From positions 3,038,001-3,102,000 of the forward strand of contig NZ_CP077290.1 of assembly GCF_019047785.1 (NCBI RefSeq): DNA of 64,000 nucleotides. Direction: 5' to 3'. A program made the position numbers and the translations under genes. Shown piece after piece: positions 6,708 through 19,648 of the stretch (positions are counted from its first letter, which is position 1; each line of letters starts with the position of its first letter). The notes under the pieces are model-generated. The model was not told the origin of the DNA and made no database searches. It saw nothing but the letters and a program-made list of their open reading frames with translations. This stretch comes from Enterobacter cancerogenus. GTDB lineage: Bacteria; Pseudomonadota; Gammaproteobacteria; Enterobacterales; Enterobacteriaceae.

Positions 6708-7811
6708 ATGAAAAACGTTGGTTTTATCGGTTGGCGCGGTATGGTCGGCTCTGTACTCATGCAACGCATGGTGGAAGAGCGCGATTTCGACGCCATTCGC
6801 CCGGTCTTCTTCTCCACTTCCCAGCTCGGCCAGGCTGCACCGTCCTTTGGGGGTACCACAGGCACGTTGCAGGATGCTTACGACCTGGAAGCGCTGAAGG
6901 CGCTCGACATTATTGTCACGTGCCAGGGCGGCGATTATACCAACGAAATCTATCCAAAGCTGCGTGAAAGCGGCTGGCAGGGTTACTGGATTGACGCGGC
7001 CTCGTCACTGCGTATGGAAGATGACGCCATTATTATTCTCGATCCGGTTAACCAGGATGTCATTACGCGCGGCCTGAACAACGGCGTGAAAACCTTTGTC
7101 GGCGGTAACTGTACCGTCAGCCTGATGCTGATGTCCCTGGGCGGCCTGTTCGCAGAAGACCTGGTGGAGTGGGTGTCCGTGGCGACCTACCAGGCGGCCT
7201 CCGGCGGCGGTGCGCGTCATATGCGTGAACTGCTGGCGCAGATGGGCCAGCTGCATCAGCACGTCGCAGGCGAGCTGGCAGACCCGGCATCGGCCATTCT
7301 GGATATCGAGCGTAAAGTCACTCAGCTGAGCCGCAGCGGCGACCTGCCGGTTGATAACTTCGGCGTTCCGCTGGCGGGCAGCCTGATCCCGTGGATTGAC
7401 AAACAGCTGGATAACGGCCAGAGCCGCGAAGAGTGGAAAGGCCAGGCCGAAACCAACAAAATCCTCAACACCGCGTCGGCGATCCCGGTCGATGGTCTGT
7501 GCGTGCGCGTTGGCGCGCTGCGCTGCCACAGCCAGGCATTCACCCTTAAACTGAAAAAAGATGTGTCCATTCCAACCGTGGAAGAACTGCTGGCCGCGCA
7601 CAATCCGTGGGCGAAAGTGGTGCCAAACGATCGCGACATCACCATGCGCGAACTGACCCCGGCGGCCGTCACCGGCACGCTCACCACGCCGGTTGGCCGT
7701 CTGCGTAAGCTCAACATGGGGCCGGAGTTCCTCTCCGCGTTCACCGTGGGAGACCAGCTCTTGTGGGGCGCCGCCGAGCCGCTACGCCGCATGTTGCGCC
7801 AGCTGGCGTAA
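6708..7811 (+). CDS. asd: Aspartate-semialdehyde dehydrogenase
   Basis: A 367-residue cytosolic enzyme that reduces beta-aspartyl phosphate to aspartate semialdehyde with NADPH. It supplies lysine, diaminopimelate, methionine and threonine. The N-terminal nucleotide-binding loop GWRGMVGS is at residues 8-15, and the catalytic cysteine is Cys135 in GGNCTVS. Start at the ATG downstream of CAGGAA. The upstream region shows no lysine-riboswitch-like structure that I can recognise. A strong terminator follows at 7827. Essential for peptidoglycan synthesis in enterobacteria. Confidence 0.98.
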   Translation: MKNVGFIGWRGMVGSVLMQRMVEERDFDAIRPVFFSTSQLGQAAPSFGGTTGTLQDAYDLEALKALDIIVTCQGGDYTNEIYPKLRESGWQGYWIDAASSLRMEDDAIIILDPVNQDVITRGLNNGVKTFVGGNCTVSLMLMSLGGLFAEDLVEWVSVATYQAASGGGARHMRELLAQMGQLHQHVAGELADPASAILDIERKVTQLSRSGDLPVDNFGVPLAGSLIPWIDKQLDNGQSREEWKGQAETNKILNTASAIPVDGLCVRVGALRCHSQAFTLKLKKDVSIPTVEELLAAHNPWAKVVPNDRDITMRELTPAAVTGTLTTPVGRLRKLNMGPEFLSAFTVGDQLLWGAAEPLRRMLRQLA

Positions 7812-7826
7812 TAATTTGTTAACTAC

Positions 7827-7853
7827 AAGGGGTGATTTTCACCCCTTTTTTTT
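7827..7853 (+). terminator. Rho-independent terminator after asd
   Basis: AAGGGGTG and CACCCCTT form a perfect 8-bp stem around ATTTT, followed by a run of eight T. It isolates asd from the glycogen operon. Confidence 0.9.
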
Positions 7854-8052
7854 GCGTACTACAGGGAGTAATACGCCAATGTCTTATTTTTTATCTGGAG
7901 GAACCACGTCGTTGGCTATGCTTTAAGGAAGATTTATTTCTCACCTGAGGGTAGGGCGGAGCAGAGAGGATGTGCTGCACCGTTCAAGGTCACATCAAAA
8001 GTCGTCCCGGAGCGCGTAAAAAGGGCGACATAAAAAAAACAGGATGAACACC
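7854..8052 (+). other. glgB leader region
   Basis: About 200 bases between the asd terminator and glgB. It contains a 15-codon frame (7879-7926, product MSYFLSGGTTSLAML) with GGGAG ten bases upstream. It also has several GGA triplets, including one in AGGA directly before glgB, of the kind bound by CsrA. I recognise no named regulatory element; whether the short frame is translated is unknown. Confidence 0.4.
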
Positions 8053-10239
8053 ATGTCCGATCGTATTTCGAGAGACGTGATTAATGCGCTTATTGCGGGT
8101 CATTTTGCGGACCCCTTTTCTGTGCTGGGGATGCACCGTACAGAGGCAGGACTGGAAGTCCGTGCACTGCTGCCAGACGCCACCGAAGTATGGGTGATTG
8201 AACCCAAAACCGGCCGCAAGGTGGGGAAACTGGAGTGTCTCGACTCGCGCGGTTTCTTCTCCGGGGTGATGCCCCGCCGTAAAAACCCTTTTCGCTATCA
8301 GCTTGCCGTCATCTGGCACGGCCAGCAAAACCTGATTGACGATCCCTACAGCTTTGGGCCGCTGCTCAAAGAGATGGACGCCTGGCTGCTGTCAGAAGGC
8401 ACCCACCTGCGTCCGTATGAAACGCTGGGCGCGCACGCCGACACGATGGATGGCATCACCGGCACGCGGTTTGCCGTCTGGGCGCCTAACGCTCAGCGCG
8501 TCTCCGTCGTCGGGCAGTTCAACTACTGGGATGGTCGTCGCCATCCGATGCGCCTGCGCCGTGAAACGGGCATCTGGGAGCTGTTTATCCCCGGTGCGCA
8601 CAACGGTCAGCTCTATAAATTTGAGTTGATCGACGCGAACGGCAAGCTGCGCATTAAAGCCGACCCGTACGCCTTCGAAGCGCAGATGCGCCCGGACACC
8701 GCCTCGATGATTTGCGGCCTGCCGGAAAAAATCGTGCAAAGCGAAGAGCGCAAGCAGGCGAACCGCTTTGATGCGCCTATATCGGTCTACGAAGTGCATC
8801 TTGGCTCCTGGCGACGCCACACCGATAACAACTTCTGGCTCAGCTACCGCGAACTGGCGGATCAGCTGGTGCCTTACGCCAAATGGATGGGCTTCACCCA
8901 CCTGGAACTGCTGCCGATTAACGAGCACCCGTTCGACGGCAGCTGGGGCTACCAGCCTACCGGGCTGTATGCGCCGACCCGCCGCTTCGGCACGCGGGAT
9001 GACTTCCGCTATTTCATCAATGCCGCGCACGCCGCCGGGCTGAACGTGATCCTCGATTGGGTTCCGGGCCATTTCCCGTCTGATGAATTCAGTTTGTCGG
9101 ATTTCGACGGCACAAAGCTGTACGAGCACAGCGACCCGCGCGAAGGCTATCACCAGGACTGGAACACGCTTATCTACAACTATGGTCGCCGCGAAGTGAC
9201 CAACTTCCTGGTGGGCAACGCCCTGTACTGGATCGAGCGTTTCGGCATTGATGCCCTGCGCGTCGATGCGGTCGCGTCGATGATCTATCGCGACTACAGC
9301 CGCAAAGAGGGCGAGTGGATCCCGAACGAATTCGGCGGGCGCGAGAACCTCGAAGCCATTGAGTTTCTGCGCAATACCAACCGCATTCTTGGCGAGCAGG
9401 TTGAAGGGGCCGTCACCATGGCGGAAGAGTCCACCGATTTTCCCGGCGTCTCCCGTCCGCCGTCGATGGGCGGCCTCGGCTTCTGGTACAAGTGGAACCT
9501 GGGCTGGATGCACGACACGCTCGACTACATGAAGCTTGACCCGATCTACCGTCAGCATCATCACGATAAACTCACCTTCGGGCTGCTCTACAACTACACC
9601 GAAAACTTCATGCTGCCCCTGTCGCACGATGAGGTCGTTCACGGCAAAAAATCGATTCTCGACCGTATGCCGGGCGACGCGTGGCAGAAGTTTGCCAACC
9701 TGCGCGCCTACTACGGCTGGCTGTTTGCCTTCCCCGGTAAAAAGCTGCTGTTCATGGGCAACGAATTTGCGCAGGGCCGCGAGTGGAACCACGACACCAG
9801 CCTGGACTGGCATCTGCTGGAGGGCGGGGATAACTGGCACCACGGCGTTCAGCGTCTGGTGCGCGATCTCAACCTGACCTACCGCCACCACAAGGCGCTG
9901 CACGAGCTGGACTTCGATCCGTACGGTTTCGAATGGCTGGTGGTGGACGACCACGAACGCTCGGTGTTCGTCTTCGTGCGCCGCGACAAGGCGGGCAACG
10001 AAATCATCGTCGCCAGCAACTTCACGCCGGTGCCGCGCGAGCATTATCGCTTCGGTATTAATCAGCCGGGTAAATGGCGAGAAATCCTCAACACCGACTC
10101 GATGCACTATCACGGCAGCAACGCCGGAAACGGCGGCCTGGTGCAGAGCGATGAACATGAAAGCCACGGGCGTCCGAACTCGCTGAGCCTGACGCTGCCG
10201 CCGCTCTCCACCATCTGGCTGGTCCGGGAGGGGGAATGA
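8053..10239 (+). CDS. glgB: 1,4-alpha-glucan branching enzyme
   Basis: A 728-residue cytosolic GH13 enzyme that makes alpha-1,6 branches in glycogen by transferring oligoglucan chains. After an N-terminal CBM48-type region, the (beta/alpha)8 domain shows the catalytic aspartate in [10 protein letters not shown], the acid/base glutamate in [11 protein letters not shown] and the third carboxylate in [13 protein letters not shown]. An in-frame ATG at 8044 overlaps the AGGA ribosome-binding site, so ATG 8053 (MSDRISRDV) is preferred, and it gives the E. coli length. First gene of the glgBXCAP operon; it overlaps glgX by four bases (ATGA). Confidence 0.97.
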   Translation: MSDRISRDVINALIAGHFADPFSVLGMHRTEAGLEVRALLPDATEVWVIEPKTGRKVGKLECLDSRGFFSGVMPRRKNPFRYQLAVIWHGQQNLIDDPYSFGPLLKEMDAWLLSEGTHLRPYETLGAHADTMDGITGTRFAVWAPNAQRVSVVGQFNYWDGRRHPMRLRRETGIWELFIPGAHNGQLYKFELIDANGKLRIKADPYAFEAQMRPDTASMICGLPEKIVQSEERKQANRFDAPISVYEVHLGSWRRHTDNNFWLSYRELADQLVPYAKWMGFTHLELLPINEHPFDGSWGYQPTGLYAPTRRFGTRDDFRYFINAAHAAGLNVILDWVPGHFPSDEFSLSDFDGTKLYEHSDPREGYHQDWNTLIYNYGRREVTNFLVGNALYWIERFGIDALRVDAVASMIYRDYSRKEGEWIPNEFGGRENLEAIEFLRNTNRILGEQVEGAVTMAEESTDFPGVSRPPSMGGLGFWYKWNLGWMHDTLDYMKLDPIYRQHHHDKLTFGLLYNYTENFMLPLSHDEVVHGKKSILDRMPGDAWQKFANLRAYYGWLFAFPGKKLLFMGNEFAQGREWNHDTSLDWHLLEGGDNWHHGVQRLVRDLNLTYRHHKALHELDFDPYGFEWLVVDDHERSVFVFVRRDKAGNEIIVASNFTPVPREHYRFGINQPGKWREILNTDSMHYHGSNAGNGGLVQSDEHESHGRPNSLSLTLPPLSTIWLVREGE

Positions 10240-12233
10240 CGCAGCTCACGGCAGGTAAACCCGAACCGCTCGGCGCGAGCGTCGAAGTAAAGGGCGTGAA
10301 TTTCACCCTCTTTTCTGCGCACGCCGAGCGGGTCGAACTCTGCCTGTTTGACGGTGAAGGTAACGAACACCGCTACGACCTGCCGTCGCGCACCGGCGAT
10401 ATCTGGCACGGCTATCTGGCCGGTGGACGGGCCGGTATGCACTACGGTTTTCGCGTGCATGGCCCCTGGGACCCGTCGCAGGGGCACTGGTTTAACCCGT
10501 CGAAGCTGCTGATTGACCCCTGTGCGCACCGCGTGGACGGCGAGTTTAAGGATGACCCGATATTCCACGTCGGCTATGACGAGCCCGACCATCGCGACAG
10601 CGCGCCGATCGCGCCCAAAAGCGTGGTGGTTAACGATCTCTACGACTGGGAAGACGATGCGCCGCCACGTACGCCGTGGGGCAACACCGTAATTTACGAA
10701 GCCCACGTCAAAGGCCTGACGTACCTGCATCCGTCGATCCCCAAAGAGATCCGCGGCACCTACCGCGCGCTCGCCCATCCCGAGATGATTGGCTATCTGA
10801 AGCATCTTGGGATCACTGCGCTGGAGCTGCTGCCGGTGGCGCATTTCGCCAGCGAGCCGCGCCTGCAGCGCCTTGGGCTGAGCAACTACTGGGGCTACAA
10901 CCCGCTGGCGATGTTCGCGCTTGACCCACGCTATGCCGCCGATCCGGCAAAGGCACGGGATGAATTTCGCGATGCGGTGAAAGCGCTGCATCGGGCAGGC
11001 ATTGAGGTAATTCTGGACGTGGTGTTGAACCACAGCGCCGAGAGCGATCTCGACGGCCCGACGCTCTCCCTGCGCGGAATTGATAACCGTAGCTATTATT
11101 GGATCAGGGACGATGGCGATTACGAAAACTGGACCGGCTGCGGTAACACCCTGAACCTCAGCCATCCGGCGGTAATGCATTTCGCGCACGAATGCCTGAA
11201 GTACTGGGTGGAGACGTTCCACGTCGACGGTTTCCGTTTCGACCTGGCCCCCGTCATGGGGCGCACGCCGGCGTTCAGCCCGCAGGCGCCGCTGTTTGAG
11301 GCCATCAGAAACTGTCCGGTGCTCTCAACGGTGAAGCTGATTGCCGAGCCGTGGGATATCGGTGAGGGCGGCTATCAGGTTGGCAATTTCCCGCCGCTGT
11401 TTGCCGAGTGGAACGATCATTATCGCGATGCCGCACGGCGTTTCTGGCTGGAGCGAAATCTGTCGCTCGGTGAATTTGCCGGACGGTTTGCAGGTTCAAG
11501 CGATCTCTTTCGTCGCGACGGCAAATTGCCCTCCGCCACCATTAACCTGGTGACGGCGCACGACGGTTTTACGCTGCGCGACTGCGTTTGTTTCAATCAG
11601 AAACACAATGAGGCAAACGGCGAAGAGAATCGCGATGGCACTAACAATAACCATAGCTTTAACCATGGTATAGAAGGATTAGGCGGTAGCCTTGACGTTA
11701 TCGAGCGGCGACGCGACAGCGTTCATGCGCTGCTGACAACGCTGTTGTTGTCGCAGGGCACGCCGATGCTGCTGGCGGGTGATGAACACGGTCACAGCCA
11801 GCACGGTAACAACAATGCCTACTGCCAGGACAACGCCTTAACCTGGCTTGACTGGCGTGAAGCGAACAGCGGCTTAACCCATTTTACCGCTGCGCTGATC
11901 CACCTTCGCCAGCAGATCCCCGCCCTGACCGCCGACCGCTGGTGGGAAGAGGGCGACGGGAACGTTCGCTGGCTCAATCAGAATGCGCAGCCCTTAAGCG
12001 CACAAGAGTGGCAACACGGCGCAGCACGCCTGCAAATCCTGCTTTCGGATAGATGGCTTATTGCGCTGAACGCGACGGACGACGTCGCAGAGATTGTTTT
12101 ACCTGACGGAGAGTGGCGCGCCATTCCCCCCTTTGCCGGAGCGGACAATCCGGTAGTTATGGCTGTCTGGCACGGGCCTGCACATGGAGTGTGCGTATTC
12201 CAAGATGATAAAAAAGGAGTTAGTCATGGTTAG
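10236..12233 (+). CDS. glgX: Glycogen debranching enzyme GlgX
   Basis: A 665-residue GH13 isoamylase-type enzyme that cleaves alpha-1,6 branches of phosphorylase-trimmed glycogen, releasing maltotetraose and similar chains. It has an N-terminal CBM48-like domain. The catalytic aspartate is in [14 protein letters not shown], the glutamate in LIAEPWDI and a third carboxylate in [11 protein letters not shown]. It starts inside the glgB stop codon (ATGA). The C-terminus is about eight residues longer than E. coli GlgX (ends [11 protein letters not shown]) and reads through the glgC ribosome-binding site, overlapping glgC by eight bases. Confidence 0.95.
   Translation: MTQLTAGKPEPLGASVEVKGVNFTLFSAHAERVELCLFDGEGNEHRYDLPSRTGDIWHGYLAGGRAGMHYGFRVHGPWDPSQGHWFNPSKLLIDPCAHRVDGEFKDDPIFHVGYDEPDHRDSAPIAPKSVVVNDLYDWEDDAPPRTPWGNTVIYEAHVKGLTYLHPSIPKEIRGTYRALAHPEMIGYLKHLGITALELLPVAHFASEPRLQRLGLSNYWGYNPLAMFALDPRYAADPAKARDEFRDAVKALHRAGIEVILDVVLNHSAESDLDGPTLSLRGIDNRSYYWIRDDGDYENWTGCGNTLNLSHPAVMHFAHECLKYWVETFHVDGFRFDLAPVMGRTPAFSPQAPLFEAIRNCPVLSTVKLIAEPWDIGEGGYQVGNFPPLFAEWNDHYRDAARRFWLERNLSLGEFAGRFAGSSDLFRRDGKLPSATINLVTAHDGFTLRDCVCFNQKHNEANGEENRDGTNNNHSFNHGIEGLGGSLDVIERRRDSVHALLTTLLLSQGTPMLLAGDEHGHSQHGNNNAYCQDNALTWLDWREANSGLTHFTAALIHLRQQIPALTADRWWEEGDGNVRWLNQNAQPLSAQEWQHGAARLQILLSDRWLIALNATDDVAEIVLPDGEWRAIPPFAGADNPVVMAVWHGPAHGVCVFQDDKKGVSHG
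12212..12224 (+). promoter_or_regulatory. glgC ribosome-binding site with CsrA-type motif
   Basis: AAAAGGAGTTAGT just before the glgC ATG at 12226. In E. coli the RNA-binding protein CsrA represses glgCAP by binding GGA motifs here, one overlapping the Shine-Dalgarno sequence. The motif is preserved; another GGA lies at about 12185. Regulation is inferred from E. coli. Confidence 0.5.
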
Positions 12234-13521
12234 ATTAGAGAAGAACGATCCGTTGATGTTGGCACGCCAGCTCCCCTTAAAAACGGTTGCCCTGATACTC
12301 GCGGGTGGGCGTGGTACACGTCTCAAAGATTTGACCATCAAGCGCGCCAAACCGGCCGTTCACTTTGGTGGTAAGTTCCGTATTATCGATTTTGCGCTCT
12401 CCAACTGCCTTAACTCCGGGATCCGCCGCATTGGCGTGATCACGCAGTACCAGTCCCACACCCTGGTGCAGCATATTCAGCGCGGCTGGTCTTTCTTCAG
12501 CGAAGAGATGAACGAGTTTGTCGATCTGCTTCCGGCGCAGCAGCGCGTTCACGGTGAAAACTGGTATCGCGGCACGGCGGATGCGGTCACGCAAAACCTT
12601 GATATTATCCGCCGCTACGGCGCGGAGTACATCGTGATCCTCGCCGGGGACCATATCTACAAGCAAGACTACTCCCACATGCTGATCGACCACGTCGAAA
12701 AAGGGGCGCGTTGCACCGTGGCGTGTCTGCCGGTGCCCGTTGCCGAGGCGACGGCGTTTGGCGTGATGCACGTGGATGCTGACGATAAGATCATCGACTT
12801 TGTTGAAAAACCGGCGAATCCGCCGACCATGCCGGGAGACGACACCAAATCGCTCGCCAGCATGGGGATTTATATCTTTGATGCCGACTACCTCTACGAG
12901 CTGCTGGAGGAAGACGACAATGACGAAAACTCGAGCCACGACTTCGGCAAAGACATCATCCCGAAAATCACCAGGGCTGGCATGGCCTTTGCGCATCCTT
13001 TCCCGCTCTCCTGCGTGCAATCCGACCCGAATTCCGAGCCGTACTGGCGCGACGTCGGAACCTTAGAGGCCTACTGGAAAGCGAACCTGGATCTGGCTTC
13101 CGTTACGCCAGAGCTGGATATGTACGACCAAAACTGGCCGATCCGTACCCATATGGAATCCCTGCCGCCGGCGAAGTTTGTGCAGGACCGTTCCGGCAGC
13201 CACGGGATGACGCTGAACTCGCTGGTCTCTGGCGGGTGCATTATCTCCGGCTCGGTCGTGGTGCAGTCGGTGCTGTTCCCGCGCGTGCGCGTGAACTCGT
13301 TCTGTAATATTGACTCGGCGGTGCTGCTGCCGGATGTCTGGGTCGGGCGCTCATGTCGCCTGCGTCGCTGTGTTATTGACCGTGCCTGCGTTATTCCCGA
13401 AGGCATGGTGATAGGCGAAAACGCGGAAGAAGATGCACGTCGGTTCTACCGCTCAGAAGAAGGGATCGTGTTGGTCACACGCGAAATGCTGCGAAAACTG
13501 CAGATCAAACAGGAGCGCTAA
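12226..13521 (+). CDS. glgC: Glucose-1-phosphate adenylyltransferase (ADP-glucose pyrophosphorylase)
   Basis: A 431-residue cytosolic enzyme that makes ADP-glucose from ATP and glucose-1-phosphate, the committed and allosterically controlled step of glycogen synthesis. The nucleotide-binding loop [15 protein letters not shown] is near the N-terminus, and the sugar-phosphate-binding lysine is in [11 protein letters not shown] left-handed beta-helix domain forms the C-terminal third. ATG 12226 with AGGAGT upstream gives the E. coli length. An in-frame upstream extension to 12184 lies within glgX and is rejected. It overlaps glgX by eight bases and glgA by one. Confidence 0.97.
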   Translation: MVRLEKNDPLMLARQLPLKTVALILAGGRGTRLKDLTIKRAKPAVHFGGKFRIIDFALSNCLNSGIRRIGVITQYQSHTLVQHIQRGWSFFSEEMNEFVDLLPAQQRVHGENWYRGTADAVTQNLDIIRRYGAEYIVILAGDHIYKQDYSHMLIDHVEKGARCTVACLPVPVAEATAFGVMHVDADDKIIDFVEKPANPPTMPGDDTKSLASMGIYIFDADYLYELLEEDDNDENSSHDFGKDIIPKITRAGMAFAHPFPLSCVQSDPNSEPYWRDVGTLEAYWKANLDLASVTPELDMYDQNWPIRTHMESLPPAKFVQDRSGSHGMTLNSLVSGGCIISGSVVVQSVLFPRVRVNSFCNIDSAVLLPDVWVGRSCRLRRCVIDRACVIPEGMVIGENAEEDARRFYRSEEGIVLVTREMLRKLQIKQER

Positions 13522-14954
13522 TGCAGGTTTTACATGTCTGTTCTGAGATGTTCCCGCTGCTGAAAACCGGTGGGTTGGCAGATGTCCTTGGGGCGTTACC
13601 TGCAGCGCAGATTGCTGTGGGAACGGATGCTCGCGTGTTGTTGCCTGCCTTCCCGGATATTCGACGGGGGATCCCTGATGCTCAGGTGGTGACGCGACGC
13701 GACACCTTCGCCGGGCGCATCACGTTGCTCTTCGGTCACTACAACGGCGTCGGGATCTACATGATTGACGCCCCGCATCTGTATGACAGACCGGGTAGCC
13801 CGTATCACGATACCAACCTGTTCGCCTATACCGACAACGTGCTGCGCTTTGCGCTGCTCGGCTGGGTCGGGGCGGAGATGGCGACGGGGCTGGATCCGTT
13901 CTGGCGTCCGGACGTGGTTCACGCCCACGACTGGCATGCCGGTCTCGCGCCTGCATATCTGGCGGCGCGTGGACGTCCGGCGAAATCGGTGTTTACCGTC
14001 CATAACCTGGCGTATCAGGGCATGTACTATGCCCAACATATGGATGACATCGATCTGCCATGGTCGTTCTATAACATGCACGGTCTGGAGTTTAACGGGC
14101 AGATCTCCTTCCTGAAGGCGGGCGTGTACTACGCCGACCACATTACGGCGGTAAGCCCAACCTATGCCCGAGAAATCACCGAGGCGCAGTTTGGCTATGG
14201 CCTGGAAGGCTTGCTGAGCCAACGCCACCGTGAGGGCCGTCTTTCGGGCATTCTCAACGGCGTTGATGAGAAGATCTGGAGCCCGGAAACCGACCTGCTG
14301 CTGACGTCCCGCTACAACCGCGATTCGGTGGAAGACAAGGCGGAGAACAAGCGCCAGCTGCAAATCGCGATGGGGCTGAAGGTTAACGACAAAGTGCCGC
14401 TGTTTGCGGTGGTAAGCCGCCTGACCAGCCAGAAAGGGCTGGATCTGGTGCTGGAAGCGCTGCCGGGGCTGCTGGAGCAGGGCGGCCAGCTGGCGCTGCT
14501 CGGCGCGGGCGATCCGGTTCTGCAGGAGGGCTTCCTGGCCGCTGCGGCGGAACACCCCGGTCAGGTGGGCGTGCAGATTGGCTATCACGAAGCGTTCTCA
14601 CACCGCATCATGGGCGGCGCGGACGTTATTCTGGTGCCGAGCCGCTTCGAGCCTTGCGGCCTGACGCAGCTCTATGGCCTGAAATACGGCACGCTGCCGC
14701 TGGTGCGTCGCACCGGCGGGCTGGCGGACACGGTTTCCGACAGCTCTCTGGAGAACCTGGCGGACGGCATCGCCAGCGGGTTTGTGTTTGAAGACAGTAA
14801 TGCCTGGTCGCTGCTGCGCGCCATTCGACGTGCGTTCGTCTTGTGGTCCCGGCCATCCCTGTGGCGCTATGTGCAACGTCAGGCGATGTCCATGGACTTT
14901 AGCTGGCACGTGGCGGCGCAGTCATACCGCGACCTTTATAAACGCTTGATGTAA
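13521..14954 (+). CDS. glgA: Glycogen synthase GlgA
   Basis: A 477-residue GT5 glucosyltransferase that extends alpha-1,4-glucan from ADP-glucose. The ADP-glucose-binding KTGGL motif is at residues 15-19. The C-terminal GT-B half has the conserved glutamate motif [10 protein letters not shown] and a second glycine-rich motif [10 protein letters not shown]. Its ATG shares one base with the glgC stop codon (TAATG), indicating translational coupling. Same length as E. coli GlgA. Confidence 0.97.
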   Translation: MQVLHVCSEMFPLLKTGGLADVLGALPAAQIAVGTDARVLLPAFPDIRRGIPDAQVVTRRDTFAGRITLLFGHYNGVGIYMIDAPHLYDRPGSPYHDTNLFAYTDNVLRFALLGWVGAEMATGLDPFWRPDVVHAHDWHAGLAPAYLAARGRPAKSVFTVHNLAYQGMYYAQHMDDIDLPWSFYNMHGLEFNGQISFLKAGVYYADHITAVSPTYAREITEAQFGYGLEGLLSQRHREGRLSGILNGVDEKIWSPETDLLLTSRYNRDSVEDKAENKRQLQIAMGLKVNDKVPLFAVVSRLTSQKGLDLVLEALPGLLEQGGQLALLGAGDPVLQEGFLAAAAEHPGQVGVQIGYHEAFSHRIMGGADVILVPSRFEPCGLTQLYGLKYGTLPLVRRTGGLADTVSDSSLENLADGIASGFVFEDSNAWSLLRAIRRAFVLWSRPSLWRYVQRQAMSMDFSWHVAAQSYRDLYKRLM

Positions 14955-17420
<2,466 letters not shown>

Positions 17421-17426
17421 AACAAA

Positions 17427-17497
17427 GCCGGGTGGCGGCTCCGCCTTACCCGGCCTACTCGATCCTGTAGGCCCGGTAAGCGCAGCGCCACCGGGCA
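17427..17497. repeat. REP/BIME pair between glgP and glpD
   Basis: GCCGGGTGGCGGCTCCGCC and onward (17427-17458) faces GTAGGCCCGGTAAGCGCAGC and onward (17467-17497). The pair lies between convergent genes, where such elements stabilise or end transcripts. Confidence 0.85.
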
Positions 17498-17509
17498 TTC
17501 TTTTTACCC

Positions 17510-19018
17510 TCAGGACGCGAGTGACAACTCACGCTTTCCCGCATGTTGTGCCAGCCACTGCGCCACGCGCGACTGCTCCTCGGCGTTAAGCCACATCCCT
17601 TCTTTGGTACGACGCCAGATGGCATCTTCCAGACGGCGCACCCATTCGTGCTCCACCAGATAGCGCAGCTCGGCTTCGTACAGCTCATGGCCGAAATGCT
17701 CGCCCAGATCCGCCAGCGTTTTCGCGTCACCGAGGATCAGGTCGGTATTGCTGCCATACGTACGGGCGTAGTGGCGCGCCATGCCTTCGGTAATGAACGG
17801 ATAGCGACGGCGCAGCTTCGCCGCGAAATCATCGCGGTTATCGCCAATATCACCGCCGGGCAGTACCGCCTCTTTGGTCCATGCCGGGCCGATGCCTTTA
17901 TAGTACGGGGCCAGTTTTTCCAGCGCGTGCTCGGCCAGCTTGCGGTAGGTGGTGAGCTTGCCGCCAAAGACCGACAGCAGCGGAGCCTGGCCGTCCACGT
18001 CATGAATATCGAGCGTGTAATCGCGGGTGATGGCCTGCGGCGAATCGGATTCGTCATCGCACAGCGGACGCACGCCGGAGTAGGTCCAGACCACGTCATC
18101 ACGCGCCAGCTGTTTCTTAAAGTGCGCGTTATACACCTTCAGCAGGTAGTTCACTTCGCTCTCGTCGATCTCGACGTGTTTCGGATCGCCTTTGTACTCC
18201 ACGTCGGTGGTGCCGATGATGGAGAACTCATCCATCCACGGGATCACAAACACGATGCGCTTGTCTTCGTTCTGCAGGATATACGCCTGCTTCTGCGTAT
18301 GGACGCGCGGCACAACGATGTGGCTGCCTTTAATCAGGCGGATACCGTAAGGCGAAGGCAGGTGCATACCGTCATCAAAGAACTGTTTCACCCACGGACC
18401 GGTGGCGTTCACCAGGCCGCGCGCTTTCCAGCTGAATTTCTCGCCGGTATCCGCGTCTTCCGCTTCCACAATCCACAGGCCGTTTTCACGGCGGGCCGCG
18501 GTAGCGCGGGTGCGGGTTTTCACCTCGCCACCTTTCTTCTCGACCATTTGCGCATTGGCCAGCACCAGACGCGCATCGTCCACCCAGCAGTCGGAATATT
18601 CGAATCCGCGCACGATTTCAGGTTTCAGGACCGATTCTGAGCCAAAACGCAAGCCGTTCGATCCCGGCAGGCTGGTGCGTTTGCCGAGATGATCGTACAT
18701 AAACAGGCCGATGCGGATCATCCACGCCGGGCGCAGATGCGGGCGATGCGGCAGACGAAAGCGCATCGGGATCGCCAGATGCGGCGCCATCTTCAGCAGC
18801 ACTTCGCGTTCAGCTAAGGCTTCACTGACCAGACGGAATTCGTAGTGTTCCAGGTAGCGCAGGCCGCCATGAATCAGTTTGGAGCTGGCGGACGACGTCG
18901 CGCAGGCGAGATCGTTAGCTTCCAGCATCAGCACGGATAAACCGCGTCCTGCGGCATCAACCGCAATACCGGCACCGTTGATGCCCCCGCCTATCACAAT
19001 CAGATCTTTGGTTTCCAT
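17510..19018 (-). CDS. glpD: Aerobic glycerol-3-phosphate dehydrogenase GlpD
   Basis: A 502-residue membrane-associated FAD enzyme that oxidises glycerol-3-phosphate to dihydroxyacetone phosphate and passes electrons to quinone. The FAD-binding dinucleotide fold is at the N-terminus (LIVIGGGINGAGIAVDAAG, residues 6-24), and GGLRYLEHYEFRLV follows at about residues 51-64. A GTG at 19033 is in frame, but ATG 19018 has GAGGGTG upstream and yields the usual METKDLIV start. It is divergent from glpEGR, with GlpR operator-like sequences at 19032-19070. Confidence 0.97.
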   Translation of the reverse strand: METKDLIVIGGGINGAGIAVDAAGRGLSVLMLEANDLACATSSASSKLIHGGLRYLEHYEFRLVSEALAEREVLLKMAPHLAIPMRFRLPHRPHLRPAWMIRIGLFMYDHLGKRTSLPGSNGLRFGSESVLKPEIVRGFEYSDCWVDDARLVLANAQMVEKKGGEVKTRTRATAARRENGLWIVEAEDADTGEKFSWKARGLVNATGPWVKQFFDDGMHLPSPYGIRLIKGSHIVVPRVHTQKQAYILQNEDKRIVFVIPWMDEFSIIGTTDVEYKGDPKHVEIDESEVNYLLKVYNAHFKKQLARDDVVWTYSGVRPLCDDESDSPQAITRDYTLDIHDVDGQAPLLSVFGGKLTTYRKLAEHALEKLAPYYKGIGPAWTKEAVLPGGDIGDNRDDFAAKLRRRYPFITEGMARHYARTYGSNTDLILGDAKTLADLGEHFGHELYEAELRYLVEHEWVRRLEDAIWRRTKEGMWLNAEEQSRVAQWLAQHAGKRELSLAS

Positions 19019-19031
19019 AACACCCTCATGC

Positions 19032-19070
19032 ACTTTCGTTAAAGCTCAGAAATGTTCGATATCGCTCATA
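19032..19070 (-). promoter_or_regulatory. GlpR operators and glpD promoter region
   Basis: AATGTTCGATATCGCTCATA (19051-19070) and the adjoining ACTTTCGTTAAAGCTCAG (19032-19049) resemble the tandem GlpR operators in front of E. coli glpD. The E. coli operator stretch with GAGCTTTAACGAAAGTG is recognisable in reverse complement. The repressor gene glpR lies 1.4 kb away. Confidence 0.65.
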
Positions 19071-19192
19071 ATAGCAAAGGAACGCGCCTTTGGTAACATC
19101 AAAAAAACAATTTAGAGTGATATGGATAACATAATGGCGTTTACCCGCCGCCAGGACGTACACTACGGGGTAAAATAGTGCGGCCAACTTTT

Positions 19193-19232
19193 CTCCCTCT
19201 CCCTGTGGGAGAGGGCTGGGGTGAGGGCATCA
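19193..19232 (+). repeat. Dispersed repeat family A, copy 3
   Basis: A 40-base unit (CTCCCTCTCCCTGTGGGAGA then GGGCTGGGGTGAGGGCATCA) located 36 bases before the glpE start codon, inside what should be its leader or promoter region. Confidence 0.8.
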
Positions 19233-19268
19233 GAGCGCACCCAACCTGAACAACATAAAGAGAACACC

Positions 19269-19601
19269 ATGGATCAGTTTGAATGTATTAACGTAGAAGA
19301 AGCCCACCAGAAGATGCACCAGGGAAAAGCGGTGCTGGTGGACATCCGCGATCCGCAGAGCTTTGCGATGGGCCATACGCCGGGCGCGTTCCACCTCACC
19401 AACGACACGCTGGGCGCGTTTATGCGCGATAACGACTTCGAAACGCCGGTGATGGTGATGTGCTACCACGGCAACAGCAGCAAAGGCGCGGCGCAGTACC
19501 TGCTTCAGCAGGGTTACGATGCGGTGTACAGCGTTGATGGCGGCTTCGATGCCTGGCATCGCCATTTCCCGGCAGAAGTTGAGTACGCGTTTGAGCGCTG
19601 A
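19269..19601 (+). CDS. glpE: Thiosulfate sulfurtransferase GlpE (rhodanese)
   Basis: A 110-residue single-domain rhodanese. It transfers sulfane sulfur from thiosulfate to cyanide or thiol acceptors in vitro; in E. coli thioredoxin can accept it. The catalytic cysteine is Cys65 in the active-site loop MCYHGNSS. An in-frame extension to 19221 runs into repeat copy 3; ATG 19269 (MDQFECINV) is the conserved start. First gene of glpE-glpG-glpR; two residues longer at the C-terminus than in E. coli. Confidence 0.96.
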   Translation: MDQFECINVEEAHQKMHQGKAVLVDIRDPQSFAMGHTPGAFHLTNDTLGAFMRDNDFETPVMVMCYHGNSSKGAAQYLLQQGYDAVYSVDGGFDAWHRHFPAEVEYAFER

Positions 19602-19648
19602 TCTCGCTATACTGTCCTCTTTTGTGTGGAAATAAGCGACCGCCGCCC

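Noticed and set aside
8392..10167. A 591-codon minus-strand frame opposite glgB, and similar long antisense frames opposite gntU (3645-4538), malP (24609-26249) and trpS.
   Set aside because: GC-rich third positions keep the antisense frame open; there are no ribosome-binding sites or recognisable protein features, and glgB, gntU, malP and trpS are secure on the other strand.
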